From contig JBJTOK010000043.1 in NCBI GenBank assembly GCA_046074525.1, forward strand, positions 124,001-188,000: a stretch of DNA of 64,000 nucleotides. Reading direction: 5' to 3'. A program made the position numbers and the translations under genes. Every line of letters starts with the position of its first letter. Positions within the stretch are counted from its first letter, which is position 1. The notes beneath the pieces were generated by a model. It was given only the letters and a program-made list of their open reading frames with translations. It was not told the DNA's origin and searched no databases. Positions 15,546 to 25,684 of the stretch are shown one piece after another. The DNA comes from JAHEZL01 sp046074525 (GTDB taxonomy: Bacteria > Bacteroidota > Bacteroidia > Flavobacteriales_C > GCA-002722245).

Positions 15546-17438
15546 ATGAAGATAGCTTTACTCATTCCCCTCCTGCCTCTGATCGGTTTTGTGATCAACG
15601 GCTTATTCGGAAAAAAACTCTCTAAATCAGCTGTTGGTCTGATTGGAAGTGGTGCTGTACTGGGTGCTTTTGTTTGTGTGGCTATTACTGCCGCCAACTT
15701 CCTGAGCTCTGATGATTTGCTCACGCCAAGTATTGTTCACGGTTTCAACTGGATTACCATCGGGGACACTACACTGGGCCTCGACTTCCAGATTGATCAA
15801 TTGTCTATCATCATGATGTCGCTGGTCACAGGCGTTGGATTTTTGATCCACCTCTACTCTATCGGTTACATGCACGATGATGAAAATTATTCACGCTTCT
15901 TTGCATACCTCAACCTTTTCGTGTTTTTCATGTTGCTCCTCGTAATGGGTGACAATTTCCTGGTGCTCTTCACAGGCTGGGAAGGTGTGGGTTTTTGTTC
16001 TTATCTGCTCATCGGTTTCTGGTACAAAACACCCGAGTACAACAACGCTGCAAAGAAAGCTTTCATCATGAACCGTATTGGTGACCTTGGCTTTATCCTG
16101 GGTTTATTCCTGATGTTTACCGAATTCGGAAGCTTGAATTTCACTGAAGTTTTTGCTGACGCTTCCCAATATTCTTCGAGCAATTCTACCATTATTGGCA
16201 TTACTGTTTTGCTGTTCATTGGCGCCACAGGAAAGAGTGCCCAGCTGCCTCTGTTCACCTGGCTGCCTGATGCGATGGCGGGACCAACTCCTGTGTCGGC
16301 GTTGATTCACGCAGCTACAATGGTAACTGCTGGTATTTACCTCATTATCCGTTCGCACGTACTCTTTGAACTCGCTCCTGAAACCATGTGCATCATAGCA
16401 TGGGTAGGTGCACTCACGGCGCTTGTAGCCGCCACTATTGCCGTGGTACAAAACGATATTAAGAAAGTATTGGCTTACTCCACAGTGAGTCAGCTGGGAT
16501 TGATTTTCATTGCCCTCGGCGTTGGCGCTTATACCAGCGCGATGTTTCACCTGCTGACGCACGCCTTCTTCAAGGCGCTTCTCTTCCTCGGAGCAGGAAG
16601 CGTGATTCATGCGATGAGTGGCGAACAGGACATCCGCAACATGGGCGGATTGAAAAAAGCATTACCGATTACGCACATCACTTTTGTGATTGGATGCCTC
16701 GCCATTTCAGGTATTCCTTTCTTCTCTGGTTTCTTTTCTAAGGACGAAATGCTGGCGCATATCTTCAATGACAGTCCGGTATTGTGGGTATTGGCTTCCA
16801 CCACTTCAGCCCTCACGGCTTTCTACATGTTCCGACTCTACTTCCTCACCTTCTCCAACGGTTTCAGAGGAACAGAAGATCAAAAACATCATTTACACGA
16901 ATCTCCTTCAACCATGACAACGCCACTGATAGTATTAGCGGTACTGGCGGCTTTTGGTGGCGGACTCGGTTTGCCACTCGAATTACTTGGAATTGAGAAC
17001 GCACATTTCCTGGATAATTTCCTGCCGGGATTGGAAGACACCAGCTTTGAGTTATCACACGAAACTGAACTTTTCCTCATGCTTGGTGCTGTAGCGCTGG
17101 CTGTGGGTTCATGGTTCATCGCAAAGAAAATCTACAAGGAAAATCAAACGCTGCCTTCTGAACCACAAGGTATTTCTAAACTTTTTGCAGGGAAATATTT
17201 CCTTGATGAGATCTACACAAAATTGATTATCCGACCTTTCCAACTGCTGGGGAACGCTCTTGAAAACATTATTGAAAACCGTGTAATTGACCCGGTGGTA
17301 AATGCTTTCGGGACTTTCTCGGTGCGCAAAGGAAACTTTGTAAAACAACTGCAGCAAGGAAATACCGGCTTTTACATTTTCGGTATTGTTGCAGGTGTTG
17401 TACTCATTTTAATTGCTAATTATTTAATCTGGTTCTAG
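15546..17438 (+). CDS. nuoL: NADH:quinone oxidoreductase subunit L
   Basis: 630-residue antiporter-like subunit at the far end of the membrane arm. The key pump residues are present: Glu in FTGWEGVGFCSYLLIGFWY and Lys in GATGKSAQLPLFTWLPDAM, followed by GPTPVSALIHAATMVTAG. The C-terminal part (about residues 500-630) includes the long lateral helix and a last membrane anchor. It is three bases from nuoM. Confidence 0.97.
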   Translation: MKIALLIPLLPLIGFVINGLFGKKLSKSAVGLIGSGAVLGAFVCVAITAANFLSSDDLLTPSIVHGFNWITIGDTTLGLDFQIDQLSIIMMSLVTGVGFLIHLYSIGYMHDDENYSRFFAYLNLFVFFMLLLVMGDNFLVLFTGWEGVGFCSYLLIGFWYKTPEYNNAAKKAFIMNRIGDLGFILGLFLMFTEFGSLNFTEVFADASQYSSSNSTIIGITVLLFIGATGKSAQLPLFTWLPDAMAGPTPVSALIHAATMVTAGIYLIIRSHVLFELAPETMCIIAWVGALTALVAATIAVVQNDIKKVLAYSTVSQLGLIFIALGVGAYTSAMFHLLTHAFFKALLFLGAGSVIHAMSGEQDIRNMGGLKKALPITHITFVIGCLAISGIPFFSGFFSKDEMLAHIFNDSPVLWVLASTTSALTAFYMFRLYFLTFSNGFRGTEDQKHHLHESPSTMTTPLIVLAVLAAFGGGLGLPLELLGIENAHFLDNFLPGLEDTSFELSHETELFLMLGAVALAVGSWFIAKKIYKENQTLPSEPQGISKLFAGKYFLDEIYTKLIIRPFQLLGNALENIIENRVIDPVVNAFGTFSVRKGNFVKQLQQGNTGFYIFGIVAGVVLILIANYLIWF

Positions 17439-17441
17439 ATA

Positions 17442-18887
17442 ATGATGACCTTAGTTTTAATCATTTTACCGCTGCTTGGTGCGCTGTCTCTCTTCATGAT
17501 GAAGGGTGATGCCATTAAAAAAACAGCTTTCGCAATTTCTGTCGCCACCTTTGTACTGGCCATTGGCGCATGGATCAATTTTGATGCAGGCGTTGCCGGA
17601 CAATATGCACTACGCCAGTCCTGGATACCTTCGCTGGGCATTTCCTTCTATATTGATATGGATGGATTAAGTCTCCTGATGGTGCTCCTCACCACCTTCC
17701 TTTCTCCTTTGATCATCTTATCTACTTTCGATAGGGAATACAAAAATCCGCTGGCGTTTTACGCATTGATCCTCACTATGGAAATGGCGCTGATAGGCGT
17801 GTTTGTGGTGCGGGATGCTTTCCTGTTCTATATCTTCTGGGAATTGGCCCTCATTCCTATTTACTTCATTTCACTGATGTGGGGCGGAGAAAATGCAAAA
17901 GCCATTACCTTCAAGTTTTTCCTTTACACACTGGCGGGAAGCTTACTGATGCTCTTCGCGCTCATCTTCCTGTACCTTCAAACTCCTGATCATTCCTTCG
18001 CGATTGAATCCTTCTACAATATTTCGCTGAGCGTTAACAGTCAGAGCTGGATATTCTGGATGCTCTTCATCGCCTTTGCCATCAAGATTCCGGTGTTTCC
18101 TTTCCACACCTGGCAACCTTCTACCTATCATATGAACAGCACTCCCGGCACGATGTTACTTTCGGGAATTATGCTGAAGATGGGTATTTTCGGTTTGATG
18201 CGCTGGTTGCTGCCTGTGGTACCACAAGGCTGTACTGAAAATGCCAATATTGTGGTAATTCTCGCTACCATCGGTATCGTGTACGCTTCGGCCATCGCCA
18301 TTGTACAAAAGGATTTCAAGAAACTACTCGCTTACTCTTCTATCGCTCACGTTGGATTAATCACTGCCGGCGTTTTCTCCTTCAGCGATAACGGCTTGCG
18401 CGGTGCCTCCATGCAAATGCTTGCGCACGGTGTGAATGTAGTCGGACTCTTCTTCGTTGCCGATATTCTCTTCAACAGAACCAAAACGTTTGAAATGGCG
18501 CAGATGGGTGGTATCCGAACCAAAGCACCATGGTTTGCCACTTTATTCATGATTATTTTATTGGGCAGCGTTGCTTTGCCACTCACCAACGGATTTGTGG
18601 GTGAATTCCTCCTGCTGATTGGTGTGTTTGAATTCAGCGATGTGATATCGGGCGTTTGCGGATTGACCGTGATCCTCGGCGCAGTATACATGCTACTGGC
18701 TTACCAGAAAACCATGCTGGGCGATACTTCCGCCGCTACCGAAGAATTTGCTGATCTCTCTTTCAATGAAAAAGCAGTGCTGATTCCTATTGCAATTGTA
18801 GTGATTGTAACAGGCTTGTATCCTCAGCCTTTATTTGATTTGATTGAACCTTCGGTACAAAATATTTTGAGCTTTATAAACATTTAG
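17442..18887 (+). CDS. nuoM: NADH:quinone oxidoreductase subunit M
   Basis: 481-residue antiporter-like subunit. The conserved glutamate is in FYIFWELALIPIYFISLMWG, and the pump lysine is in AFAIKIPVFPFHTWQPST, where the usual LPDAH is replaced by QPSTYHMN. The second half-channel lysine is in IVQKDFKKLLAYSSIAHVG. About 14 helices are expected. It is nine bases before nuoN. Confidence 0.96.
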   Translation: MMTLVLIILPLLGALSLFMMKGDAIKKTAFAISVATFVLAIGAWINFDAGVAGQYALRQSWIPSLGISFYIDMDGLSLLMVLLTTFLSPLIILSTFDREYKNPLAFYALILTMEMALIGVFVVRDAFLFYIFWELALIPIYFISLMWGGENAKAITFKFFLYTLAGSLLMLFALIFLYLQTPDHSFAIESFYNISLSVNSQSWIFWMLFIAFAIKIPVFPFHTWQPSTYHMNSTPGTMLLSGIMLKMGIFGLMRWLLPVVPQGCTENANIVVILATIGIVYASAIAIVQKDFKKLLAYSSIAHVGLITAGVFSFSDNGLRGASMQMLAHGVNVVGLFFVADILFNRTKTFEMAQMGGIRTKAPWFATLFMIILLGSVALPLTNGFVGEFLLLIGVFEFSDVISGVCGLTVILGAVYMLLAYQKTMLGDTSAATEEFADLSFNEKAVLIPIAIVVIVTGLYPQPLFDLIEPSVQNILSFINI

Positions 18888-18896
18888 GAAACTGAT

Positions 18897-20288
18897 ATGA
18901 ACGTTTTAATTTTAATCTCTTGCCTCGGACTCTTGTCTTTGTTTGTCGGACTTTCCGACTCCCTGAGAAAATATTCCCTGCAGGTTATTGTCGCCGGTGT
19001 TTTTGCCATCTTTGTTCTCAACTTTTTTAACTGGAACAATCCCTACTCGCACTATTACCACGACATGCTGAATTTCGACAACTATGCGGTGGCGTTCTCA
19101 GGTTTGATCCTCATCGTATCCGTCTTTGTTTTCATGCTTTCCAAGGATCAGTTCAACTTCGATGAAAAATCAACTGGTGATTATTACGGCATCATGGCCT
19201 TCACGATTGCCGGTGCTATCATGATGGTTTCTTACTCGAATCTCGCCATGCTCTTCATCGGTATTGAAGCTCTTTCAGTTTCCCTTTATACTCTGGCCGG
19301 AAGCAAGAAAACCAACCACGAATCGAACGAAGCTGCCCTCAAATACTTTATCCTTGGCGCCTTTGCCACTGGTTTCCTCCTCTTCGGAATTGCCATGATT
19401 TATGGCGCTTCCGGATCATTTAACTTGTCGGAAATCGCAACTTACGTTAACGGAACCACTGACTTGCCTTATCTCTTCTATGCCGGTTTATTGATGCTGA
19501 TGGTAGGCTTGCTGTTTAAAGTTTCTGCTGCGCCTTTCCATTTCTGGGCACCTGATGTGTATGAAGGTTCGCCAAACATCATTACTTCCTTCATGGCCAC
19601 AGTGGTGAAAATTGCTGCTTTTGCTGCTTTCTACCGACTCTTCAGCACATGCTTTGAAGCAGCTTCGGAACAATGGTCATTGATTCTTAGTGGCGCAGCC
19701 ATTCTTACCATTGCAATAGGAAACCTCTCGGCCCTGGCACAAAACTCCCTCAAACGACTTCTCGCTTACTCAGGGATCGCCAACGCAGGCTTTATGCTCC
19801 TGGCTATCCTTGCGCTGAAAGGCGATGCTGCAAACGCTTTATTTTACTATTCCATTGCTTATGCTACCGCTTCATTGGGTGCCTTTGCGGTATTGATCCT
19901 GTTGTCGCAGGAAGATAAATCATTGAGCATTGATAGTCTGCGCGGACTAGCTAAGAAAAATCCTTACGTAGCGATATTATTCACGGTGATTTTGATGTCG
20001 CTGGCTGGTATTCCACCAACAGCAGGTTTCTTCGCAAAATACTTTATTCTTTCCACCGCAATCGCCAATGGCTTCCAGGTGGTATCACTCATCGCCATCC
20101 TTACTTCACTGGTGGGGATTTACTACTACTTCAAAATAGTAGCCGCTATGTTTTCTGAACCAACTTTCGAGCTGGGTCACGAGAATACCATTGGAGAAAA
20201 GAGAAGCTTTATTTTGCTGATTTGTGCAGTGATTTCAGTGGCTGCGGGAATAATACCTGAACTGATTATCAGCTTACAGCTCAATTAA
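18897..20288 (+). CDS. nuoN: NADH:quinone oxidoreductase subunit N
   Basis: 463-residue antiporter-like subunit and last gene of the operon. The conserved acidic residue is in LFIGIEALSVSLYTLAGSKK, and the pump lysine is in LLFKVSAAPFHFWAPDVYEG, then SPNIITSFMATVVKIAAF. Its last eight bases overlap the convergent membrane-protein gene on the other strand, and no hairpin terminator is visible at the operon end. Confidence 0.96.
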   Translation: MNVLILISCLGLLSLFVGLSDSLRKYSLQVIVAGVFAIFVLNFFNWNNPYSHYYHDMLNFDNYAVAFSGLILIVSVFVFMLSKDQFNFDEKSTGDYYGIMAFTIAGAIMMVSYSNLAMLFIGIEALSVSLYTLAGSKKTNHESNEAALKYFILGAFATGFLLFGIAMIYGASGSFNLSEIATYVNGTTDLPYLFYAGLLMLMVGLLFKVSAAPFHFWAPDVYEGSPNIITSFMATVVKIAAFAAFYRLFSTCFEAASEQWSLILSGAAILTIAIGNLSALAQNSLKRLLAYSGIANAGFMLLAILALKGDAANALFYYSIAYATASLGAFAVLILLSQEDKSLSIDSLRGLAKKNPYVAILFTVILMSLAGIPPTAGFFAKYFILSTAIANGFQVVSLIAILTSLVGIYYYFKIVAAMFSEPTFELGHENTIGEKRSFILLICAVISVAAGIIPELIISLQLN

Positions 20289-20715
20289 AAACATCGTACA
20301 CGAGGTAGGAGATTGTTGTTACAGCAAAGCTCCATGCAATGGCGGATACTGACAACACAGTAGACGCCTTTTTATCGTCACCGAAATATTTGGCCACCAG
20401 TATAGCACTCAGCGGCACTGAAATGATGCCCATTGTAGCAGCCATTCCTATCAACCCGAAACGGTTTTTAGTGCGCACTATCCAGCGGTTCTGGCCGGTA
20501 AAGGCTTTTTTGGGTTTTTTACTTTTGAACCATTTTACGATTTGCCTGCCAAGGAAAAAAAACACCAAAGCACCCATTACTCCTCCGGAAGAAGTAATGA
20601 TTATCGTTGTCCAGTAAGAATAACCACCTGTAATCATGCCTATAGGGGTGAATAAAATTTTCACGCCACTGAGCAACAGTAAAACAATTGCCTGAACTAT
20701 TCCTATGTCTAGCAT
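20281..20715 (-). CDS. Hypothetical membrane protein
   Basis: 144 residues with about four hydrophobic segments (about 5-25, 35-55, 88-110 and 120-140) and a basic loop KSKKPKKAFTGQNRW between the second and third. I do not recognise the family; it resembles small DedA/export-type membrane proteins only in general form. It converges on nuoN with an eight-base overlap and has no operon partner. Confidence 0.6.
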   Translation of the reverse strand: MLDIGIVQAIVLLLLSGVKILFTPIGMITGGYSYWTTIIITSSGGVMGALVFFFLGRQIVKWFKSKKPKKAFTGQNRWIVRTKNRFGLIGMAATMGIISVPLSAILVAKYFGDDKKASTVLSVSAIAWSFAVTTISYLVYDVFN

Positions 20716-20779
20716 ATAAATAAATGTGCGAAAAACTAACGGAAGAAAAAACTTGAAATACAGAAAACTTGTTAAATAG

Positions 20780-22396
20780 CTAGGTCAATCTATATACTGT
20801 ATCCAAAACAGGCAAAACAAAATGATTATGGCTGATGACGATCAAGGTGATATTTAATTCTTTAATGCTTTTGAGTATCTCCAGTGTCATTGCCTCGTCG
20901 AGATTATTGTCGGGTTCATCCAGAATGAGCAATTCAGGATTTCTCAATAAGGCTCTGGCAATGGCGATGCGTTGCTTTTGTCCTCCCGACAAGCGCATGC
21001 CGCTATTGCCCATTATGGAATCATAGCCCTGAGGCAAGGCAACAATAAAATCGTGAATACGGCACTTTTTGCATACAAGAGCGAGGGTATCATCACTCAC
21101 ACGGTTCAACCCATAGGTTAAATTCTCCCTGATTGTTCCCGAAAAAAATTGCGGATCCTGAGCCAGCACTCCTACTTTTTTCCTGTATTCCGGCAGATTG
21201 ATCTCGTTGAGGTTGACATCATCAAGAAAAATAGCTCCATGCTTTACTTTATACACACCTAAAAGCAACTTTATTAAGGTTGACTTTCCCGAACCCGACG
21301 GTCCAAAAATTCCGGTAATGCTATTTTTTTTTATTTCAAAACAAATGTTTTTCAGCTCAAAGCCGTCAGGGAAACCAAAATCTGCATTGTCGAAGAGTAT
21401 GGAATTGGCAAATAGCGGCGCTTTTTCTCCGGTGCTTTCCGGAGCCGCCTTGTGCAATATAGGTGCTATGGCCGCCAGCGAAGTCCGTCCTTCAATTATT
21501 ACAGGAACTACACCCAGTACTGTTCTCAGATATGAGCTCATAATATTGAGAGCCACAAAAAAGGACAAAAGTTCACCAGTTGATGTAGTTCCATCCATAA
21601 CCTGAAGTCCGCCAAATAAAAAAATTAGTATTCCGCCGACAACAAAAATATTTCCCTGAATGGTAGTATAGGCTGCGGCTAACCAGGCCACTTTTCTGCC
21701 AGAGATCATTAATTTTTCATTGACTTCCTTCTGTTTTCCAAACTCATTTTTTTCGTTGGTGGATTGTTTAATCAATGCATTGAAATGAAGAATAAATGAT
21801 ATCCCTTTGCTGAATTTTGCGAAATCATCATGAAATAGTTCCACCCTCTTTTTCAGTTGTCTTCCCATCATCCTTCCCATATACAGTAAGGGAGGCAGTG
21901 TAAGTATAAGGACAAAAAACAATTGCATGTTAAGATACAGCAGGAAAGCTGTGAGGCCCGAAACAATAAGAACTCCAGGTAAAAACTGTGTAAGGATGGC
22001 TGCCGTCATGCAATCCAATCGTTCCGTATCCTGCACTACTTTCGTATGCAGAGCATCCAGGTCCTCGTCGGTATAAAAGGTGTGATTCAAAAATAAAACC
22101 TGGTGCAGCAGTTTTTCACGTATGTTGCAAATGATGGTCTTGATAACCCTCAGGGCAATACTCCTGTTCACCAGAATTATCAATGAATTAAACAAAACAA
22201 GCAGTAAGGCAAAGCCAAGGCTGGCAAACAGCATTTTCCTATCTCCTCCGGGCAATACTTCATCAAAAAGGAATTGGAAAATCAGGGCCAGAGGGAAAAG
22301 AGTGGCTGCCTGTGCAAAAGTCAGCAACAGCGTAAACACAAGCGAATACGAATGTTTTTTATAGAACTGCAGATAAAATATAATGTCTTTGTGCAT
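20780..22396 (-). CDS. ABC exporter, fused permease and ATPase
   Basis: 538 residues from the ATG at 22396; a TTG at 22417 extends the frame by seven residues and is less likely. N-terminal six-helix exporter domain (about residues 10-310), then the ATPase: Walker A GPSGSGKST (about 365-373), Q-loop in VLAQDPQFFSG, signature LSGGQKQR (about 469), Walker B LLILDEPDNNLDE, and switch His in VISHNH. Such half-transporters act as homodimers and move lipids, peptides or polysaccharide units out of the cytoplasm. There is no peptidase C39 domain, so it would not cleave a leader itself. It sits beside the glycosyltransferase/PqqD cluster and is divergent from its GT2 gene. Confidence 0.9.
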   Translation of the reverse strand: MHKDIIFYLQFYKKHSYSLVFTLLLTFAQAATLFPLALIFQFLFDEVLPGGDRKMLFASLGFALLLVLFNSLIILVNRSIALRVIKTIICNIREKLLHQVLFLNHTFYTDEDLDALHTKVVQDTERLDCMTAAILTQFLPGVLIVSGLTAFLLYLNMQLFFVLILTLPPLLYMGRMMGRQLKKRVELFHDDFAKFSKGISFILHFNALIKQSTNEKNEFGKQKEVNEKLMISGRKVAWLAAAYTTIQGNIFVVGGILIFLFGGLQVMDGTTSTGELLSFFVALNIMSSYLRTVLGVVPVIIEGRTSLAAIAPILHKAAPESTGEKAPLFANSILFDNADFGFPDGFELKNICFEIKKNSITGIFGPSGSGKSTLIKLLLGVYKVKHGAIFLDDVNLNEINLPEYRKKVGVLAQDPQFFSGTIRENLTYGLNRVSDDTLALVCKKCRIHDFIVALPQGYDSIMGNSGMRLSGGQKQRIAIARALLRNPELLILDEPDNNLDEAMTLEILKSIKELNITLIVISHNHFVLPVLDTVYRLT

Positions 22397-22413
22397 TCCC
22401 GGTTTCGCTTTGG

Positions 22414-22421
22414 ACAAATAT
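22414..22421 (-). promoter_or_regulatory. Candidate -7 element of the ABC exporter gene
   Basis: On the minus strand the sequence reads CATATTTG, one base off the TAnnTTTG consensus, 17 bases before the ABC exporter ATG. It lies in the 118-base divergent region shared with the GT2 gene. Confidence 0.35.
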
Positions 22422-22484
22422 GCTTAAAAAAACCAATTGTTTTTCATCCCCTTCCTCTATATGAATTGCTCGGAGGAAAAAGCT

Positions 22485-22492
22485 TACTTTTG
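22485..22492 (+). promoter_or_regulatory. Candidate -7 element of the GT2 gene
   Basis: TACTTTTG is an exact match to TAnnTTTG, 22 bases before the glycosyltransferase ATG at 22515. A TTG at 22466-22468 is only 16 bases upstream, shorter than the usual 19-21. Confidence 0.45.
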
Positions 22493-22514
22493 AAAAACAT
22501 TAACATCCGCAACA

Positions 22515-23213
22515 ATGAGCCTGAATTTTGAAATGACCGCGCAAGTCAAAGTCAGCGTTATCATCCCTTTCTACAAAAGCGAACTTTATCTCAACGCTGC
22601 TGTTGAAAGCGTACTTTGCCAAAGCTTTCAGGACTTTGAAATCATTGCTGTTGACGATGGTTCCAGCGACCAGTCTCTTGAAAACCTGAAAAAACTACCA
22701 GACCCCAGGATAAAAATCATACGACAGGAAAATGCAGGCGCTGCGGTGGCCAGAAACACAGGGGTAAAAGAAGCAAAAGGGGAATACATTGCCTTCCTGG
22801 ATTCAGATGATTTGTGGGCGCCGGGCAAACTGCAACTGCAACTGGATGCCTTGCTGGAACATAAGGTAAATATGGTTTTCGGCCAGGTAAAGGAATTTAA
22901 TGATATCAGCACTCCCGGAGATAAAACACAAAGCGAAAAAACTTTTGTAGGCTACAGCGCCATTACGATGCTTATTTTAAAAAGCGATTTCTTAAAGGTG
23001 GGCTGGTTCAATCCTCAATGGAAAACCGCCGAATTCATCGACTGGTATGATCGTACAAAATATCTGGGTTTTACCGAGGTAGTGCTTCCCGAGATTTTGG
23101 CTTTCCGTAGGATTCATGCCGGAAATACAGATCGGCTGATGCGCACAGATGTGAAACAGTATGTAGCGGTTTTAAAAGAGGCCTTGGACAGGAAACGCAG
23201 GGGACATATTTAA
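22515..23213 (+). CDS. Glycosyltransferase family 2
   Basis: 232 residues, a GT-A fold inverting glycosyltransferase. It opens with VSVIIPFYKSELYLNAAVES, then the nucleotide-binding IIAVDDGSSD and the metal-binding DXD-type motif FLDSDDLW at about residue 95. The short C-terminus has no membrane segment. A second ATG at 22533 is also possible; the promoter box at 22485 suits either. It starts a two-gene plus-strand unit with the nucleotidyltransferase gene. Donor and acceptor sugars cannot be told. Confidence 0.9.
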   Translation: MSLNFEMTAQVKVSVIIPFYKSELYLNAAVESVLCQSFQDFEIIAVDDGSSDQSLENLKKLPDPRIKIIRQENAGAAVARNTGVKEAKGEYIAFLDSDDLWAPGKLQLQLDALLEHKVNMVFGQVKEFNDISTPGDKTQSEKTFVGYSAITMLILKSDFLKVGWFNPQWKTAEFIDWYDRTKYLGFTEVVLPEILAFRRIHAGNTDRLMRTDVKQYVAVLKEALDRKRRGHI

Positions 23214-23223
23214 TTCATTATCG

Positions 23224-24441
23224 GTGAAACACTCTTTTTTAAGTCAGAGAACACTGTCAGGAAGCCTACAGCTAACGCTTAATGCGCAAGAAGTCCGCAT
23301 GCTGAAGTTGCTTTGCAGCAATACTGAAGAAGCTGTTTTACAGTGGAAAAAACTTTGGGAGAACTGTAACGATTACGAACGTTTTGATTTTTCGTGCAAA
23401 GAATTAATGCCTTCTGCCGTACGCAAACTCCAGTTGGGCAACGAACCCTCGTGGAAAAACAGCAACGGAAAAAATTCAGATTTCCTGGCCGGACTGCCCC
23501 GTTTCACCTGGACCAAAAATCAGTACATCATCAATCAGTACCAGTCCATTTTACAATTACTGCAACAGGAAGGGATAGAATGCATTGCCATTAAAGGCAT
23601 CGGAGAAATTGCAGGGAACAGTACTTTGGCGATGGCCCGCACCTCGCGCGACATTGATCTCCTCATTCAGGAAAAAGACAAAGAAAAATGCCAGCAGATC
23701 ATAGAATCAATGGGGTGGAAAATAATGCCCAGCGCTAATCCTTTCAACTTCATCAGTGCACCACTGCAACAACATGCTGTAACTTACATCAATGACCAGC
23801 GGATTATTGATCTTGACATTCATTTCACCGCCATTGCGGGAGTTTCTGCCAAATCTGAAAAATTTACGGCGCATCTTTGGAACAGGAAAGTGCGTTCGGC
23901 CACCCGCCCGGGTTGGTACATTCCCTCACTGGAAGACCGACTGATCATGGCGGTAGCTAACGCCTACAACCTGGAAAACTGGAAAACCGGACAATTCAGT
24001 AAATACATTGCCGATGCTATTCAAATCTCCTCCGAAATGAATGCCAGGCAAATTGAGACCAGCATTAGCGACGGGGAAAAATACCTGGGGATGGGACAGC
24101 AAATGAAACAAATGATTTATGTGATAAAGGAAATCAAAGAGGAAACCTATGCAGCACCATCTGAAAAAAAGAGCTTGCTACCCCTGCGCATTAGCGTTCC
24201 CGCAGCCTTTGTATTGAATCAACTGATGCGTGTAGACTATCTGCGGCAGCTGATCACGCATCTTTTTTCCGGAACTCACACTATTAAAACCATTGCATTT
24301 ATTGTAATACGCAGCGTCAACTTCCTCTCTGTTAGAATTCCGCGTAAAATATATTCCATTTTTAAACCGGCGCAATCCAGCACGCAGCATGACGGCGCCG
24401 ACAATAAAAGTTTGAAGTGGTATTTATTCTCTAGGGTTTAA
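23224..24441 (+). CDS. Nucleotidyltransferase family protein (NTP_transf_5-like)
   Basis: 405 residues from a GTG at 23224; an ATG at 23299 is an alternative. The central part (about 110-190) fits the uncharacterised nucleotidyltransferase family PF14907: IECIAIKGIGEIAGN, then ARTSRDIDLLIQEKDKEKCQ with the metal-binding DxD, then QRIIDLDIHF. Related proteins occur with HPr-kinase-like and PqqD proteins in peptide and exopolysaccharide clusters, where some tailor lasso peptides with phosphate or sugar groups (family knowledge). The remaining helical C-terminus is unassigned. The 3' end overlaps the convergent GT4 gene by 11 bases. Confidence 0.78.
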   Translation: MKHSFLSQRTLSGSLQLTLNAQEVRMLKLLCSNTEEAVLQWKKLWENCNDYERFDFSCKELMPSAVRKLQLGNEPSWKNSNGKNSDFLAGLPRFTWTKNQYIINQYQSILQLLQQEGIECIAIKGIGEIAGNSTLAMARTSRDIDLLIQEKDKEKCQQIIESMGWKIMPSANPFNFISAPLQQHAVTYINDQRIIDLDIHFTAIAGVSAKSEKFTAHLWNRKVRSATRPGWYIPSLEDRLIMAVANAYNLENWKTGQFSKYIADAIQISSEMNARQIETSISDGEKYLGMGQQMKQMIYVIKEIKEETYAAPSEKKSLLPLRISVPAAFVLNQLMRVDYLRQLITHLFSGTHTIKTIAFIVIRSVNFLSVRIPRKIYSIFKPAQSSTQHDGADNKSLKWYLFSRV

Positions 24442-25684
24442 TAGAACTGTAAAGTTCCATATACCTGTCACTTACAAACCCAGGGGAGAATTTCTCCACT
24501 ATGTTTTTCCGGGCAGACACCGACAAAGTTTTTCGCCTTTCGTTATCACTGAGCACCCACAGGATGCCATCAGCAAAATCATCAGTATCATAGGCCCTGG
24601 CAACATAGCCGGTTTGGCGGTGAATGACAATATCGGGTATACCACCTATGCTGAACCCCACTACGGGCAATGCACACGACTGCGCTTCTGCAGTCACCTG
24701 CGAAAACGCTTCCACCCTTGAAGGGACCAAAAGGACATCGGCTGCAGAATACCATTCGGCCAATTCAGTATCATTGTTAACACTTCCAACCCAATGACTT
24801 GTAAAAGGAGTTACTGCCCTGATGCCATCATCCTGTCCCACTACCACTAAGTCAAAGTGGATTGAACCCTCCTGCATTACTTTTTGCAGTGCTTGCAGTG
24901 CCAAATCCCACCCTTTGTTGAGATCGTTCAATGGATTCTTGGCCACAAACAAAATAATTTTTCTATCGTCAGTTATTTTCAATTTATTGCGGACAACAGA
25001 ACGGTTTTCCGAAGGTGTCCATGCTGTGTCAGCATCAAGAGGATAGGGAATTATCTGCACTGAGCTGTTTTTAAACAAATAACTTCTTCGGGCCTGATGG
25101 GCCAGCCAGGAACTTGGGGCAACAACAGAAAATTCAGCGTTTTTCCATTTTTCACATTTCTCCAGCCAGGTTTTTTTGCTTAAGTCGGCAATCAATTTTT
25201 CGTCATTTACACTGCGTAACACTGAAGGAGGAGAATAAAAATACGATTGCTCATCAAAGCAAATGTGTTCACTTCCGCAAAAAGCCCACATGTCGTGCAA
25301 GGTCCAAACAATAGGTTTGGTGATTTTGGCAATATCATCAACCGACAACATACCGGATATCCAATGCAGGTGCACAATATCCGAATCCCCATTGTTTATT
25401 TCGTCTACAATACCTGCGCTGGCATCTCCAAAAGAGTGTAAAATGGTATTGCGAGAATACTTTTGAAGTCGGTACGACTGCAATAAATGATGCACCACCT
25501 GCAGGTTTTTTTGCGGAGTCAATGACTGAGGTGTTTTAATAAAAGGATCGCTGCCACTCTTATGCAACACCATCATTTCACAATTAATACCGGCTGCCCT
25601 TTGGGATTGAAATATCCTGCGGGCTGCCCTGGCAGCCCCTCCTAAGGCATCATAAGTGTTGATATGTAGTATTTTTATGCTCAT
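24431..25684 (-). CDS. Glycosyltransferase family 4
   Basis: 417-residue GT-B fold enzyme. N-terminal signature ILHINTYDALGGAARAARR (donor/acceptor loop with GGAA), DIVHLHWISG, and the C-terminal retaining-GT motif EAFSQVTAEAQSCALPVVGF, with the conserved ExxxxxxxE (Glu in VEAFSQ and in TAEAQ). Similar to WcaC/amylovoran-type sugar transferases. It is the last gene of the minus-strand operon and overlaps the gene before it by four bases (ATGA). Confidence 0.9.
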   Translation of the reverse strand: MSIKILHINTYDALGGAARAARRIFQSQRAAGINCEMMVLHKSGSDPFIKTPQSLTPQKNLQVVHHLLQSYRLQKYSRNTILHSFGDASAGIVDEINNGDSDIVHLHWISGMLSVDDIAKITKPIVWTLHDMWAFCGSEHICFDEQSYFYSPPSVLRSVNDEKLIADLSKKTWLEKCEKWKNAEFSVVAPSSWLAHQARRSYLFKNSSVQIIPYPLDADTAWTPSENRSVVRNKLKITDDRKIILFVAKNPLNDLNKGWDLALQALQKVMQEGSIHFDLVVVGQDDGIRAVTPFTSHWVGSVNNDTELAEWYSAADVLLVPSRVEAFSQVTAEAQSCALPVVGFSIGGIPDIVIHRQTGYVARAYDTDDFADGILWVLSDNERRKTLSVSARKNIVEKFSPGFVSDRYMELYSSIKP